Of a stretch of 64,000 bases of DNA, positions 25,671-33,657 are shown piece by piece. Source of the DNA: Chromobacterium alkanivorans (GTDB lineage Bacteria; Pseudomonadota; Gammaproteobacteria; Burkholderiales; Chromobacteriaceae). The stretch spans positions 434,001 to 498,000 of the forward strand of contig NZ_JAFHKL010000001.1 in assembly GCF_016937655.1 (NCBI RefSeq), given 5' to 3'. Position 1 is the first letter of the stretch. The number at the start of each line of letters is the position of its first letter. The notes under the pieces were generated by a model that worked only from the letters and a program-made list of their open reading frames with translations, was not told the DNA's origin and made no database searches. The position numbers and the translations under genes are program-made.

Positions 25671-26425
25671 TGGAAACAGAAATCAAAACCCTGACCGCCC
25701 GTCTGCTGGCGCACCGGGTGGTGCCGCGCGGCGACGCGCTGGCGAAGAAGGCGCTGCTGGACGACAGCTTCCGCCTGGAACTGGACAAGAGCCTGGCCGC
25801 CGTCGGCCTGCGCCTGGTGGAGAACCCCTACGCCGAGCACGTCGCCGTGGCGCTGCTGCCGGAAATGACCGAGCCGGTGTTCGGCTCCGGCGACGCCTGG
25901 CTCAACAACAACCTGGGCCTGCCGCGCGACGGCGTGGCGCTGCTGGTCATCCTGTGGTCCTTGATCATCCTGCCCAAGCGCGAGCGCCAGATCGCCCGCG
26001 TCGAAGCCGGCAAGGAAAGCCAGAGCGATATGTTCGGCGCGCAAAAGCCGCTGGAAACCGGCGAGGCTGTGTCCACCGGCGTGTCCGAGGACGCGCTTTA
26101 CGCCGACTTCGGCAAGGCGCTGGGCGGCCGCACCCGTTTCAACGCCAACCTGGGCCGCCTGGTCAACCTGGGCTTCATCGTGCGCCGCAACCGCTGGCTG
26201 GACGAAGGGCCGATGCTGGACCTGATGATTGACTACGCCCAGCTGGCGCCGCGCATCATCGAAGGCGCGCTGGCCGACGTGCTGCTGCGCCGCGAAGGCC
26301 GCGACGCGCTGGCCGACAAGCGCGCGGAAGCGGCCGAGGACGAGGCCGAAGCCGTCGACGACTCCGCCGGCCCGCTGTTTGACTTGCCGCCGGACGAGGA
26401 CGCGGCCCACGAGGAGACGCGCTGA
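25670..26425 (+). CDS. mksE: MksE-like condensin accessory subunit
   Basis: The product is 251 aa. A tandem winged-helix protein is suggested by LIILPKRERQIARVE and by ALYADFGKALGGRTRFNANL followed by LVNLGFIVRRNRWLDEGPML, the DUF4194/MksE/JetB pattern. It ends in an acidic tail (EAAEDEAEAVDDSAGP). MksE binds the kleisin and regulates the SMC complex. It is coupled at both ends by one-base overlaps. Confidence 0.75.
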   Translation: METEIKTLTARLLAHRVVPRGDALAKKALLDDSFRLELDKSLAAVGLRLVENPYAEHVAVALLPEMTEPVFGSGDAWLNNNLGLPRDGVALLVILWSLIILPKRERQIARVEAGKESQSDMFGAQKPLETGEAVSTGVSEDALYADFGKALGGRTRFNANLGRLVNLGFIVRRNRWLDEGPMLDLMIDYAQLAPRIIEGALADVLLRREGRDALADKRAEAAEDEAEAVDDSAGPLFDLPPDEDAAHEETR

Positions 26426-29235
26426 TGTTCCAGATGAAATCGGTGGAAATGGTGCACTGGGACTTCTGGCAGCGGCTGACCGTGCCGCTGGACGCGCAGA
26501 TCGTCACCATCATCGGCCCCAACGGCTCCGGCAAGACCACCTTGCTGGACGCGATGCGCACCCTGCTGGCGATCAAATGCTCGGGCAAGCGCGATTACAA
26601 GCGCTATGTGCGCAACAACAAGGAAGCCTTCGCCTATCTGCGCGGCGTGGTGGACAATCCGCGCCGCCCCAGCGGCGGCCTGTATCCGACCCCCTTCTTC
26701 CCCATCGTCGCCGACGCCGTCACCCTGCTGTGCCGGATCAAGAAACAGGGCGGTGACTGGGTGCGCCACTACGCCATCCTGGACGGCGACGTGCCGCTGG
26801 AGCTGGCCGAAGGCCAGGCCCAATGGATGGGCGTGCAGGAATACCGCCGCCGGCTGGAAATGGCCGGCCTGACCCCGGCGGTGGCCGAAGTGCTGGCGCT
26901 GGAACAGGGCGACACCGACAAGCTGACCGAATACAGCCCGCGCCAACTGCTGGACCTGGTGTTCCAGGTTTTCGGCGACAAGGACGTGCTGGACAACTAC
27001 CAGCGCGCCCGCGACGAGCAGCGCGCCACCGAACTGGAGCTGGAATCGCTGAGCCGCCAGGAAGAAGCGCTGCAGACGCGGGTGGAAACCATGAAGACCC
27101 GCGCCAACCGCTATCTGGAATGGCGGCAGCTGCAAACCGGCATCGCCCGGCTGCGCGACGAGGCGCTGCCGGTGCTGGCCTATCTGGACGCCAAGTCCGC
27201 GCTCGGCAATGTCTGGAAAAACTACCGCGGCAACTTCCACACGCTGAACCAGGCCCAGGGCGAACACGCCGACACCTTGCAACTGGTGGCCAAGCTCAAG
27301 GCGGCGGAAGTGGCCGCAGACGCCTCGCGCAAGGCGGCCGAAACCGCCCGCGTCGGCGCGCAGGAAGCCTTCATGGCGGCCAAGGGCGAACACGCCGGCG
27401 TGGCCGGCCAGCTCAAGGAACGCGACCGGCTGCAAGCGCTGGCCAGCAAGGAGTACGGCGCCGACGCCGCCCAACTGGCCGACAAGCTCTCCGCGCTGCG
27501 CGGCGAAGCCGAGCAGTTGAAAGACGGCCTGCGCGAACTGAAAAAGCAGCGCCAGGACAGTTCCCAGCACCTGGAGGCGCTGGAAATCGGCCGCGGCCGC
27601 GCGCCGGAAGACGTGCGCCAGTTCAAGGCGGCGCTGGACGAGGCCGGCATCGGCCACCTGATGCTGTCCGACATCGTGGAAGTGATGGATCCGGACTGGC
27701 AGGCGGCGGTGGAAGCGCTGCTGCGCGGTTATCGTCATGTGGTGCTGCTGGAACGCGAATCCGACCGCCGCGAAGCCTGGCGCATCGGCGAGAAATTGCG
27801 TTACCGCCACTTCGTGGTGCCGGAACGCAGCCACCCGCCGCGCGCCAACGCCGGCAGCCTGATGGAAGTGGTGCGCTTCTCCGCCGACGCTCCCGAGTGG
27901 CTGTACCGTCAGCTGAACAGCGTCAGCCGCGTCGACGACGCCGAGCAGGGCGCCGACGTCAGCGGCGACTGGATCACCCGCGACGGCTACTTCCGCGAAC
28001 GCCGCGGCGCGCGCCACATCGGCGTGCCGGCGCATGAATTCGCCTTCGGCGAAGCCGCGCGCCAATCGCGGCTGTTGGCGGTGCGCGAAGCCTTGAAGGC
28101 ATTGAACACCCGCATCCTCGCCGACGAAGAGCGGCTGGTGGCGGCCACCCGCGAGGCCGCCGGCCTGGCCGAATACCTGGGCGGCATGGACGCCATCCGC
28201 CAGCTGGACAGCCGCGCCGAAGAATTCGCTGCGCTGGAAACGCGCAAGCAGGGGCTGGAAAGCGAAATCGCCCGCCTGGGCGCGGCTTTGGGCCTCGCCA
28301 GCGCGGAGAAGGAAGCCGCCGATCAGCGCTACAGCGACGCGCGGCTGGCGCACGACCGCGTCTGCCAGCGCGAGCAGGACAGCCTGGCCGCCTTCCGCCA
28401 AAAACAGCAGGAAGTGGAGCAGGCGCGCCGCCAGGTGCGCCGGCTGCTGTCCGAGCTGCGCGAATGGGCGGAGCGCTTGCCTGACGCGGCGCTGGCGCCG
28501 GAGAACGTCGAGGCGCTGGAAAGCGAGTTCGACACCGCCGCCGACGCCAAGCATCAGCTCAACTACCTGGAAGAGCGACTGCAAAGCGGGGACTGGGAGC
28601 AGGACGAAGCCGTGCTGGCGCTGAAGGACAAGCTGGTGGAGGACCTGACCGGTCTGGACCGCGAACGCCAGCGCCGCCAGAGCGAAGTGGACCGCTCGCG
28701 GGAACTGACCGACGAAGCGCGCGCCGCCTATATGGGCAAGCTGCGCGCCACCGTCCGCGTCTACGGCCAGAACGTCAAGCGCCTGGGCGAACTGGCCGGC
28801 ATCCAGGTGGAAGTGGAGCTGCCGCAGCTGTCCAACGACGACGCCGCGCTGGCCCAGGCCGGGCTGGTGCTCAAGTTCAACTTCGACCAGAAGGGCCTGA
28901 TGGGCATGAACGACGGCGAAGCCTCCGGCGGCCAGCAGGTGATGAAGTCGCTGATCCTGCTGATCGGCCTGATGATGGACGAGTCCAACCCGTCCGGCTT
29001 CGTCTTCATAGACGAACCGTTCGCCCACCTGGACATCTTCAACATCGACCGCGTCGCCGGCTTCCTCAAGGCCACCGAGGCGCAGTACCTGATCACTACG
29101 CCCAACACCCACAACATCAATATCTTCGCGCCGTCGGAACTGACGCTGGCCACCCGCAAGAAACGGCCGGGCGAGCAATGGGCGCCGCCCATCCTGCAAA
29201 CCCGTCGCCGCGCGGACGGCGGCGAACCGGCCTGA
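26425..29235 (+). CDS. mksB: MksB-like SMC ATPase
   Basis: The product is 936 aa. Walker A IIGPNGSGKTTLLDAM lies near residue 29, then coiled coil, a hinge-like globular centre near 410-560, a second coiled coil, an ABC-type signature EASGGQQVMKSL near 830 and Walker B GFVFIDEPFAHLD near 858. This is a short-arm SMC of the MksB/JetC type. It should load on DNA and compact or extrude it. No JetD/MksG nuclease follows: a terminator comes six bases after the stop, then an unrelated transposase. This suggests a chromosomal condensin role, not a Wadjet-type plasmid defence. Confidence 0.8.
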   Translation: MFQMKSVEMVHWDFWQRLTVPLDAQIVTIIGPNGSGKTTLLDAMRTLLAIKCSGKRDYKRYVRNNKEAFAYLRGVVDNPRRPSGGLYPTPFFPIVADAVTLLCRIKKQGGDWVRHYAILDGDVPLELAEGQAQWMGVQEYRRRLEMAGLTPAVAEVLALEQGDTDKLTEYSPRQLLDLVFQVFGDKDVLDNYQRARDEQRATELELESLSRQEEALQTRVETMKTRANRYLEWRQLQTGIARLRDEALPVLAYLDAKSALGNVWKNYRGNFHTLNQAQGEHADTLQLVAKLKAAEVAADASRKAAETARVGAQEAFMAAKGEHAGVAGQLKERDRLQALASKEYGADAAQLADKLSALRGEAEQLKDGLRELKKQRQDSSQHLEALEIGRGRAPEDVRQFKAALDEAGIGHLMLSDIVEVMDPDWQAAVEALLRGYRHVVLLERESDRREAWRIGEKLRYRHFVVPERSHPPRANAGSLMEVVRFSADAPEWLYRQLNSVSRVDDAEQGADVSGDWITRDGYFRERRGARHIGVPAHEFAFGEAARQSRLLAVREALKALNTRILADEERLVAATREAAGLAEYLGGMDAIRQLDSRAEEFAALETRKQGLESEIARLGAALGLASAEKEAADQRYSDARLAHDRVCQREQDSLAAFRQKQQEVEQARRQVRRLLSELREWAERLPDAALAPENVEALESEFDTAADAKHQLNYLEERLQSGDWEQDEAVLALKDKLVEDLTGLDRERQRRQSEVDRSRELTDEARAAYMGKLRATVRVYGQNVKRLGELAGIQVEVELPQLSNDDAALAQAGLVLKFNFDQKGLMGMNDGEASGGQQVMKSLILLIGLMMDESNPSGFVFIDEPFAHLDIFNIDRVAGFLKATEAQYLITTPNTHNINIFAPSELTLATRKKRPGEQWAPPILQTRRRADGGEPA

Positions 29236-29240
29236 GCCAG

Positions 29241-29275
29241 AGCAAGCAGCCGCCCCTCAGGGGCGGCTTTTGCTT
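29241..29275 (+). terminator. intrinsic terminator of the mks operon
   Basis: AGCAA-AGCCGCCCCT faces GGGGCGGCT-TTGCTT with a CA-G loop; T-rich bases are on the 3' arm. It begins six bases after the mksB stop codon and closes the three-gene operon. Confidence 0.8.
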
Positions 29276-29315
29276 GTTAGCATGGACGGATCCTAGCCTT
29301 GCCAGGAGAGAGCCC

Positions 29316-29867
29316 ATGTCCAATTATCGACGCGATCGCAGCGCTGGCGGCAGCTGGTTCTTCACCGTCAACCTGGCGGATAGACGGCAGCGCCTGCTGC
29401 TTGATCACGTTGACGCGCTGCGGGAAGCCTTCCGCTATACCTTGCGTCGCCATCCATTCCGCATCGAGGCCATCGTGATCATGCCCGACCATCGGCATGC
29501 GGTGTGGACTCTGCCGGCCGCGGACGCGGATTACCCTTTACGTTGGCGTTTGATCAAAACCATGTTTACCCGATCGTTGCCGCCTGAGGAGAGGGTCCGC
29601 GCTTCGCGCCGGGACAAGGGCGAGCGGTATGTCTGGCAGCGGCGTTATTGGGAACATCGGCTGAGGGATGAGCAAGACTTTGCCCGCCATATCGATTACA
29701 TCCACAACAACCCGCTCAAGCATGGCTATGTCTCCAAACTCGCAGACTGGCCGTGGTCTTCGTTCCATCGTTACGTGAGGCATGGATTATTGCCGGAAGA
29801 TTGGGCCGGAGGCGATGACGAAGGGGACGGGTTTGGAGAACGGAGGGTTTCCATTGCAGGGGATTGA
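29316..29867 (+). CDS. REP-associated tyrosine transposase (RAYT)
   Basis: The product is 183 aa from an ATG with AGGAGAGAG upstream. It is a Y1-transposase of the TnpA-REP type: start SNYRRDRSAGGSWFFTVNL, the HUH metal motif MPDHRHAVW near residue 63, and the catalytic tyrosine in DFARHIDYIHNNPLKHGYV near 128. It cleaves and rejoins single-stranded REP sequences in this family. An array of palindromic REP units starts 20 bases downstream, so gene and substrate are side by side. Confidence 0.9.
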   Translation: MSNYRRDRSAGGSWFFTVNLADRRQRLLLDHVDALREAFRYTLRRHPFRIEAIVIMPDHRHAVWTLPAADADYPLRWRLIKTMFTRSLPPEERVRASRRDKGERYVWQRRYWEHRLRDEQDFARHIDYIHNNPLKHGYVSKLADWPWSSFHRYVRHGLLPEDWAGGDDEGDGFGERRVSIAGD

Positions 29868-29885
29868 GGCGGTAGGTCTTGTTCC

Positions 29886-30450
29886 CGCGTGGGTATCGCT
29901 TCGCTCCACCCACCCTACGAGGAGCGGTGGGTAGGGTGGGAGGAGCCGAAGGCGATACCCACCAAGCTCCGCCATCGAAACCCGAGAGTGGGTCCCGCCA
30001 CATCCGCGTGGGTATCGCTGCGTTCCACCCACCCTACGGCGAGTGGTGTGTAGGGTGGGAGGAGCCGAAGGCGATACCCACCAAGCTCCGCCATCGAAAC
30101 CCGAGAGTGGGCCTTGCCACATCCGCGTGGGTATCGTTGCGCTCCACCCACCCTACAGCGAGTGGTGTGTAGGGTGGGAGGAGCCGAAGGCGATACCCAC
30201 CAAGCTCCGCCATCGAAACCCGAGTGTGGGCCTTGCCACATGTCCGAGTGGGTATCGCTGCGCTCCACCCACCCTACGGCGAGCAGTGGGTAGAGTGGGT
30301 GGAGCCGTAGGCGATACCCACCAAACCCCGCCATCGAAACCCAAAGCTCAATCTCGCCACATGTCCGCGTGGGTATCGCTGCGCTCAACCCACCCTACGG
30401 CGAGTGGTGTGTAGGGTGGGAGGAGCCGCAGGCGATACCCACCAACTGCC
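29886..30450. repeat. five-unit REP/BIME array
   Basis: Five tandem units with a 120-121 base period begin near 29886, 30007, 30127, 30248 and 30369. Each contains two opposed palindromes: GTGGGTATCGC...CCACCCACCCTAC and GTAGGGTGGGAGGAGCCG...CGATACCCACC. The GTAG tetranucleotide next to a GGTGGG...CCCACC stem is the REP hallmark. Units 1-3 and 5 are nearly identical; unit 4 is the most diverged. Spacers share GCCATCGAAACCC. Confidence 0.92.
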
Positions 30451-30491
30451 GATATCCAAGCAGCTTGCTGGGCTGGGGCTATCGTCGCCGC

Positions 30492-30899
30492 TCACGGCTG
30501 GTTGTAGCTGTACTCGATGCCGTTGATGGTGGACTTGAAGCCGTAGCGCGGGAAGGCCGGATTCGGGTTCTTGGCGAGGTAGGCGTCCGCCAGCGCCTCG
30601 GCCGCCTGCCGGTAGAACTTGGTCTGGTTCTTGTTGTACCAGGGGTCGTCGTGGGGATTGGGGCTGAACTTGTAGCTCTGGTCGCGGCCGCCAGCAATGT
30701 AAATGCGGATGCCGCGCGCGCCGGGGCCGGAGCCGCCGCTCTTTTGCTCCACGTAGTTGAAGGTGATGCCGCTGTTTTTGTAATTGGACAGGCTGCCGCT
30801 GATGTTGGCAGCCAGCGCGCCGCCGGCGGTCAGCGACAGCGCGCCGACGGCCAGCAAGGCCGCGACGCGGCGGAACAGGAAGTTGAGTGGGGGATGCAT
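30492..30899 (-). CDS. small secreted protein of unknown function
   Basis: The product is 135 aa from an ATG with AAGGAG four bases upstream; in-frame starts further up lack a site. A Sec signal peptide (MHPPLNFLFRRVAALLAVGALSLTAGGALA) is cleaved before ANISGSL. The mature ~105 residues contain YKNSGITFNYVEQKSG, GARGIRIYIAGGRDQSYKF and DDPWYNKNQTKFYRQAAEAL. No family is recognised. There is a single domain with no cysteines, so a periplasmic or secreted role is inferred. It reads towards the REP array. Confidence 0.65.
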   Translation of the reverse strand: MHPPLNFLFRRVAALLAVGALSLTAGGALAANISGSLSNYKNSGITFNYVEQKSGGSGPGARGIRIYIAGGRDQSYKFSPNPHDDPWYNKNQTKFYRQAAEALADAYLAKNPNPAFPRYGFKSTINGIEYSYNQP

Positions 30900-31194
30900 G
30901 GTGCTCCTTCGGATCATGGTTGAGAACCGTCGGCAAGCGAGCGGCCTTGCCGGCGAGGCGTTAGCGTCGTGCAATAGCGCTTAAATGTCGCCTATTTATA
31001 CGAATGGCAATTATCTTTCGTTTTTTAATGTCATTTGGATTGTGAAGATAGGCGAGCGCGGAGCGATCAGCAAGCGTTGCATGCCAGTCCTTAAGGCCGG
31101 GCCGCCCGGGCGACGATGGCGCGCTTGAGCGGGACGGGGTCGCGGGGATGGCGGCCCGCCGCCTCTGGCCTATGCTGAGAGGGAGGCATGGGCG

Positions 31195-31485
31195 TTGCGG
31201 GAAAGCGGGTTTGAAATGGAAGAACGCGACTTGGTGGGCAGCGCCATTCCCATGGCGCAGCTCAAGCTGGAACTGCGCGCGAATGGCGTATTGGTCATTT
31301 CGGTGTACGAGATCGACGACGAAGAGCCATTTTTCGTCTACGAGTCCGACAACGACTTTGATCCGGAGGCGATTTTGAGCGCCGCGGAGCGGCGTCTGGA
31401 CCCGGTGCGGCTGGATGTGTTCAAGCATGTGTTCTTCCAGGCCCGGGACGATGTCGAGGACGGCCGGGACGAGGGCGACGGGTAG
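31195..31485 (+). CDS. small acidic hypothetical protein
   Basis: The product is 96 aa from a TTG at 31195 with GGAGG eight bases upstream, or 89 aa from an ATG at 31216 with no clear site. It is acidic and rich in aspartate, ending DDVEDGRDEGDG. It contains LKLELRANGVLVISVYEIDDEEPFF and FKHVFFQARDD, which look like a small alpha/beta domain. No family is recognised. It is followed by a clear terminator, which supports expression as a single gene. Confidence 0.6.
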   Translation: MRESGFEMEERDLVGSAIPMAQLKLELRANGVLVISVYEIDDEEPFFVYESDNDFDPEAILSAAERRLDPVRLDVFKHVFFQARDDVEDGRDEGDG

Positions 31486-31518
31486 AGGACTCCCGCGCGG
31501 CTTCGTCCATTGCAGGCC

Positions 31519-31549
31519 AACACCCCGCCCAGCCGGGGTGTTGTTTTTT
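31519..31549 (+). terminator. intrinsic terminator
   Basis: AACACCCCG (31519-31527) faces CGGGGTGTT (31534-31542) with a 6-nt loop, followed by GTTTTTT. It closes the 31195 gene. Confidence 0.85.
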
Positions 31550-31596
31550 ACGCCAGCCGCCATGGCCGCGATCCTGAGCCAGCGCCAAGACGCCCA

Positions 31597-31618
31597 AAGC
31601 CCGCCTGGGGGCGGGCTT
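31597..31618 (-). terminator. hairpin, likely terminator for the DUF1842-like gene
   Basis: AAGCCCGCC (31597-31605) faces GGCGGGCTT (31610-31618) with a 4-nt loop. The following T-run is weak on either strand. By position it would end the minus-strand transcript that comes through the MITE copy from the gene at 31812-32279. Confidence 0.45.
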
Positions 31619-31662
31619 CGGGTACTGATGGATGGCCCGGTCCCGGAACCGGGCGCATGCGC

Positions 31663-31814
31663 TTAGAAGCTGTTTACGATCAGCTGCGCGTCGGTAGAGA
31701 CATTGTGCGATGAGTGCCCGCTTCGAAATGCTCATGCACCACTCGTACATTCCGCTTTCTCAGCCGTTTTCGCCTAGTCTCGCCTTAGCTCGCGAGATCG
31801 TAAACATGTTCTTA
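31663..31814. repeat. MITE-like repeat, copy 4
   Basis: TTA-GAAGCTGTTTACGATC begins and GATCGTAAACATGTTC-TTA ends the copy. The central hairpin is ATGCAC-CACTC-GTACAT. The terminal TTA at 31812-31814 is the complement of the TAA stop codon of the adjacent minus-strand gene, so the element abuts and shares the stop. Confidence 0.85.
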
Positions 31815-32279
31815 GCGCAGGTTCAACGCTTTGATCGCGTTGTTGATTTCATCCGCTAGGCGCACTTCCTGACCCAGCTGCTCATGCCATTGCTGGTTCT
31901 GGAAGAAGGCGTAGCGCGCCTTGGAGTTGTTGCCGGCTTGCCAGCCGTCTTTCAACTGGCCGTCGAAGAAGAACTGTTCCAGCAGCGCGTGGCCGGCGGC
32001 GTGCGCCTGGTTTTGCGCGTGCTGCTCGTGCAGGCGCGACGCGCCCACCAGATGCAGTTCGATGTCGCGGCCCTGCTCTTCGTAGCGGCCCTGGATCGGG
32101 TGCTCGAACACCAGCGGCTGCAGCGTGGCGTGGGTGATGGTGGCGCGGCCGGTGATATGGCGCGACGGGGTGTACACGGTCAGATCCAGCCGCAGGTTCA
32201 GGCCGCCCGCCTGGCCGGGTTTGTTGACGTTGTAGCTGACGATGAACAGGCCGGATTTTTGATCGCGATCGATAGTCAT
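31812..32279 (-). CDS. DUF1842-like protein
   Basis: The product is 155 aa from the ATG at 32279, with GGAG seven bases before. The N-terminal ~70 residues (SGLFIVSYNVNKPGQAGGLNLRLDLTVYTPSRHITG, quoted in part as LNLRLDLTVYTPSRHITG) look like a beta-rich DUF1842 domain, from memory of that family; function is unknown. The C-terminal half is helical and Gln/His-rich. There is no signal peptide. Its TAA stop coincides with the TTA end of the MITE. Confidence 0.6.
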   Translation of the reverse strand: MTIDRDQKSGLFIVSYNVNKPGQAGGLNLRLDLTVYTPSRHITGRATITHATLQPLVFEHPIQGRYEEQGRDIELHLVGASRLHEQHAQNQAHAAGHALLEQFFFDGQLKDGWQAGNNSKARYAFFQNQQWHEQLGQEVRLADEINNAIKALNLR

Positions 32280-32522
32280 GTTTGGACTCCTTGAGATCAA
32301 TAACATCAGAGAAGTTGGAACGCCCGGTGGGGCGTCCAGGCCCAATGGCGATGTGCGAACCGTGGCGGTAACCGCGGCTGCCCTGTAGTTATATAACCTT
32401 TGATTTTATTTTCAGCCGTACTTAATGGCAGTTGGAAATAAAGAGGGGATGGGGCTGGCGCGCGGGGCTAGGGCAGGGAGGGAGGAACAGCGCGCCGCCG
32501 GGGCCGGCGGCGCGAGGGGAAA

Positions 32523-33050
32523 TCAGCTTTGTTGCTCAAAGCGCACAGGCTGTTTGCCCAGGCGCTTGGCCCGCACCACCACGGTGCCGGCGATCTTGTC
32601 GTGCCAGCCCTGCTTACGGGCGTCCAGGCCCACCCAGATCAGGCCCAGCAAGAAGGGGAAGCAGGAGACGAAGTAGCCGAGATAGCGCAGCGCGGCCTGT
32701 CCCGGCGTCATCGGCGCGCCGGTTTTGGCGTCCACGATGCGCGCGCCCAGCAGCATCTTGCCCGGGGTGCTGCTCTTGAACCACCAGAAGGCCAGCACCG
32801 CCGCCGCCGGCAGCACCCAGTTGACCATCAGGCCGGCCAGCGGGCTCAACTCGAAACCGCCTTGCATCATGAAGGCCTGCATCATCCAGCCGTCGCCGCT
32901 TTCCGCCACGCGGCTGCTTTCGCCGCCGCCGCCGGCCAGCAGCCAGATCGCCGGCGCCAGCACCAGGCACAGCAGCAGGGTGTCGATCAGGCTGGCCAGC
33001 ACCCGCAGCCAGAAACCGACGTATTCCAGTTCTTCCGCGCCTTCTTGCAT
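32523..33050 (-). CDS. RDD-family membrane protein
   Basis: The product is 175 aa. The ATG at 33050 has GGAGG eight bases upstream, inside the end of the previous gene. The RDD domain begins YVGFWLRVLASLIDTLLL (the Arg and Asp of the name) and includes SSTPGKMLLGARIVDAKTGAP, typical of the family. Three to four membrane segments are visible. It is an inner-membrane protein of unknown transport or scaffolding role. It follows the carbonic anhydrase-like gene so closely that co-expression is likely. Confidence 0.8.
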   Translation of the reverse strand: MQEGAEELEYVGFWLRVLASLIDTLLLCLVLAPAIWLLAGGGGESSRVAESGDGWMMQAFMMQGGFELSPLAGLMVNWVLPAAAVLAFWWFKSSTPGKMLLGARIVDAKTGAPMTPGQAALRYLGYFVSCFPFLLGLIWVGLDARKQGWHDKIAGTVVVRAKRLGKQPVRFEQQS

Positions 33051-33052
33051 CT

Positions 33053-33598
33053 TCAATCCTCCAGATTGGGTTTGTGCTTGGCCGCCACGCGCAGATAGTG
33101 TTCGGCGGAGTATTGGAAGTGGGCCAGTTCTTTTTCGGTCAGCGGCCGCGCCTGCTTGACCGGGTTGCCCAGGTAAAGATAGCCGGACGCCAGCCGCTTG
33201 CCCGGCGGCACCAGGCTGCCGGCGCCGATCAGCACCCGCGGCTCGATCACCGCGCGGTCCAGCACGATGCTGCCGATGCCGACCAGCACTTCGTCGCCTA
33301 TGGTGCAGCCGTGCAGGGTGACGTGGTGGCCGATGGTGACGTTGCGGCCTATCACCAGCGGCGCGCCGTCCGGGTCCGCGGCGCTCTTGTGGCTGACGTG
33401 CAGCATGGCGAAATCCTGGATGTTGGAGTTCTCGCCTATGCTGATGGCGTTGACGTCGCCGCGGATCACCGCATAGGGCCAGACCGACGCGCCTTCCGCC
33501 AACGAGACTTCGCCGATGACCACCGCAGCCGGGTCGATGTAACAGCTGTCGTGGATTTGCGGCTGATGCCCGTCATAAGGGCGGATATTGCTTTTCAT
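33053..33598 (-). CDS. gamma-carbonic anhydrase-like protein (YrdA family)
   Basis: The product is 181 aa with a left-handed beta-helix of hexapeptide repeats (VVIGEVSLAEGASVWPYAVIRGDV, quoted in part as LAEGASVWPYAVIRGDV). Zinc-ligand histidines fit HVSHKSA, GHHVTLHGC. The length and the start MKSNIRPYDGHQPQI match YrdA/PaaY-like proteins. It may hydrate CO2 or act as a thioesterase; activity in this subgroup is often unproven. It is divergent from prlC, with 59 bases between them. Confidence 0.9.
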   Translation of the reverse strand: MKSNIRPYDGHQPQIHDSCYIDPAAVVIGEVSLAEGASVWPYAVIRGDVNAISIGENSNIQDFAMLHVSHKSAADPDGAPLVIGRNVTIGHHVTLHGCTIGDEVLVGIGSIVLDRAVIEPRVLIGAGSLVPPGKRLASGYLYLGNPVKQARPLTEKELAHFQYSAEHYLRVAAKHKPNLED

Positions 33599-33657
33599 CG
33601 GTCTGTCCTCATCTGAAATCGGGTAAAGTTCCTATCATACCCCCACAGGATGCCAAT

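Noticed and set aside
26233..29199. 988-codon open frame opposite mksB
   Set aside because: Antisense shadow of the SMC gene with low-complexity composition.
24399..29235. Full Wadjet (JetABCD) defence system
   Set aside because: Only the three condensin-like genes are present; the nuclease subunit is missing and a terminator closes the operon.
29886..30450. CRISPR array
   Set aside because: The units are 120 bases, palindromic and almost fully conserved including the spacers, and no cas genes are near. The RAYT gene explains it as a REP array.
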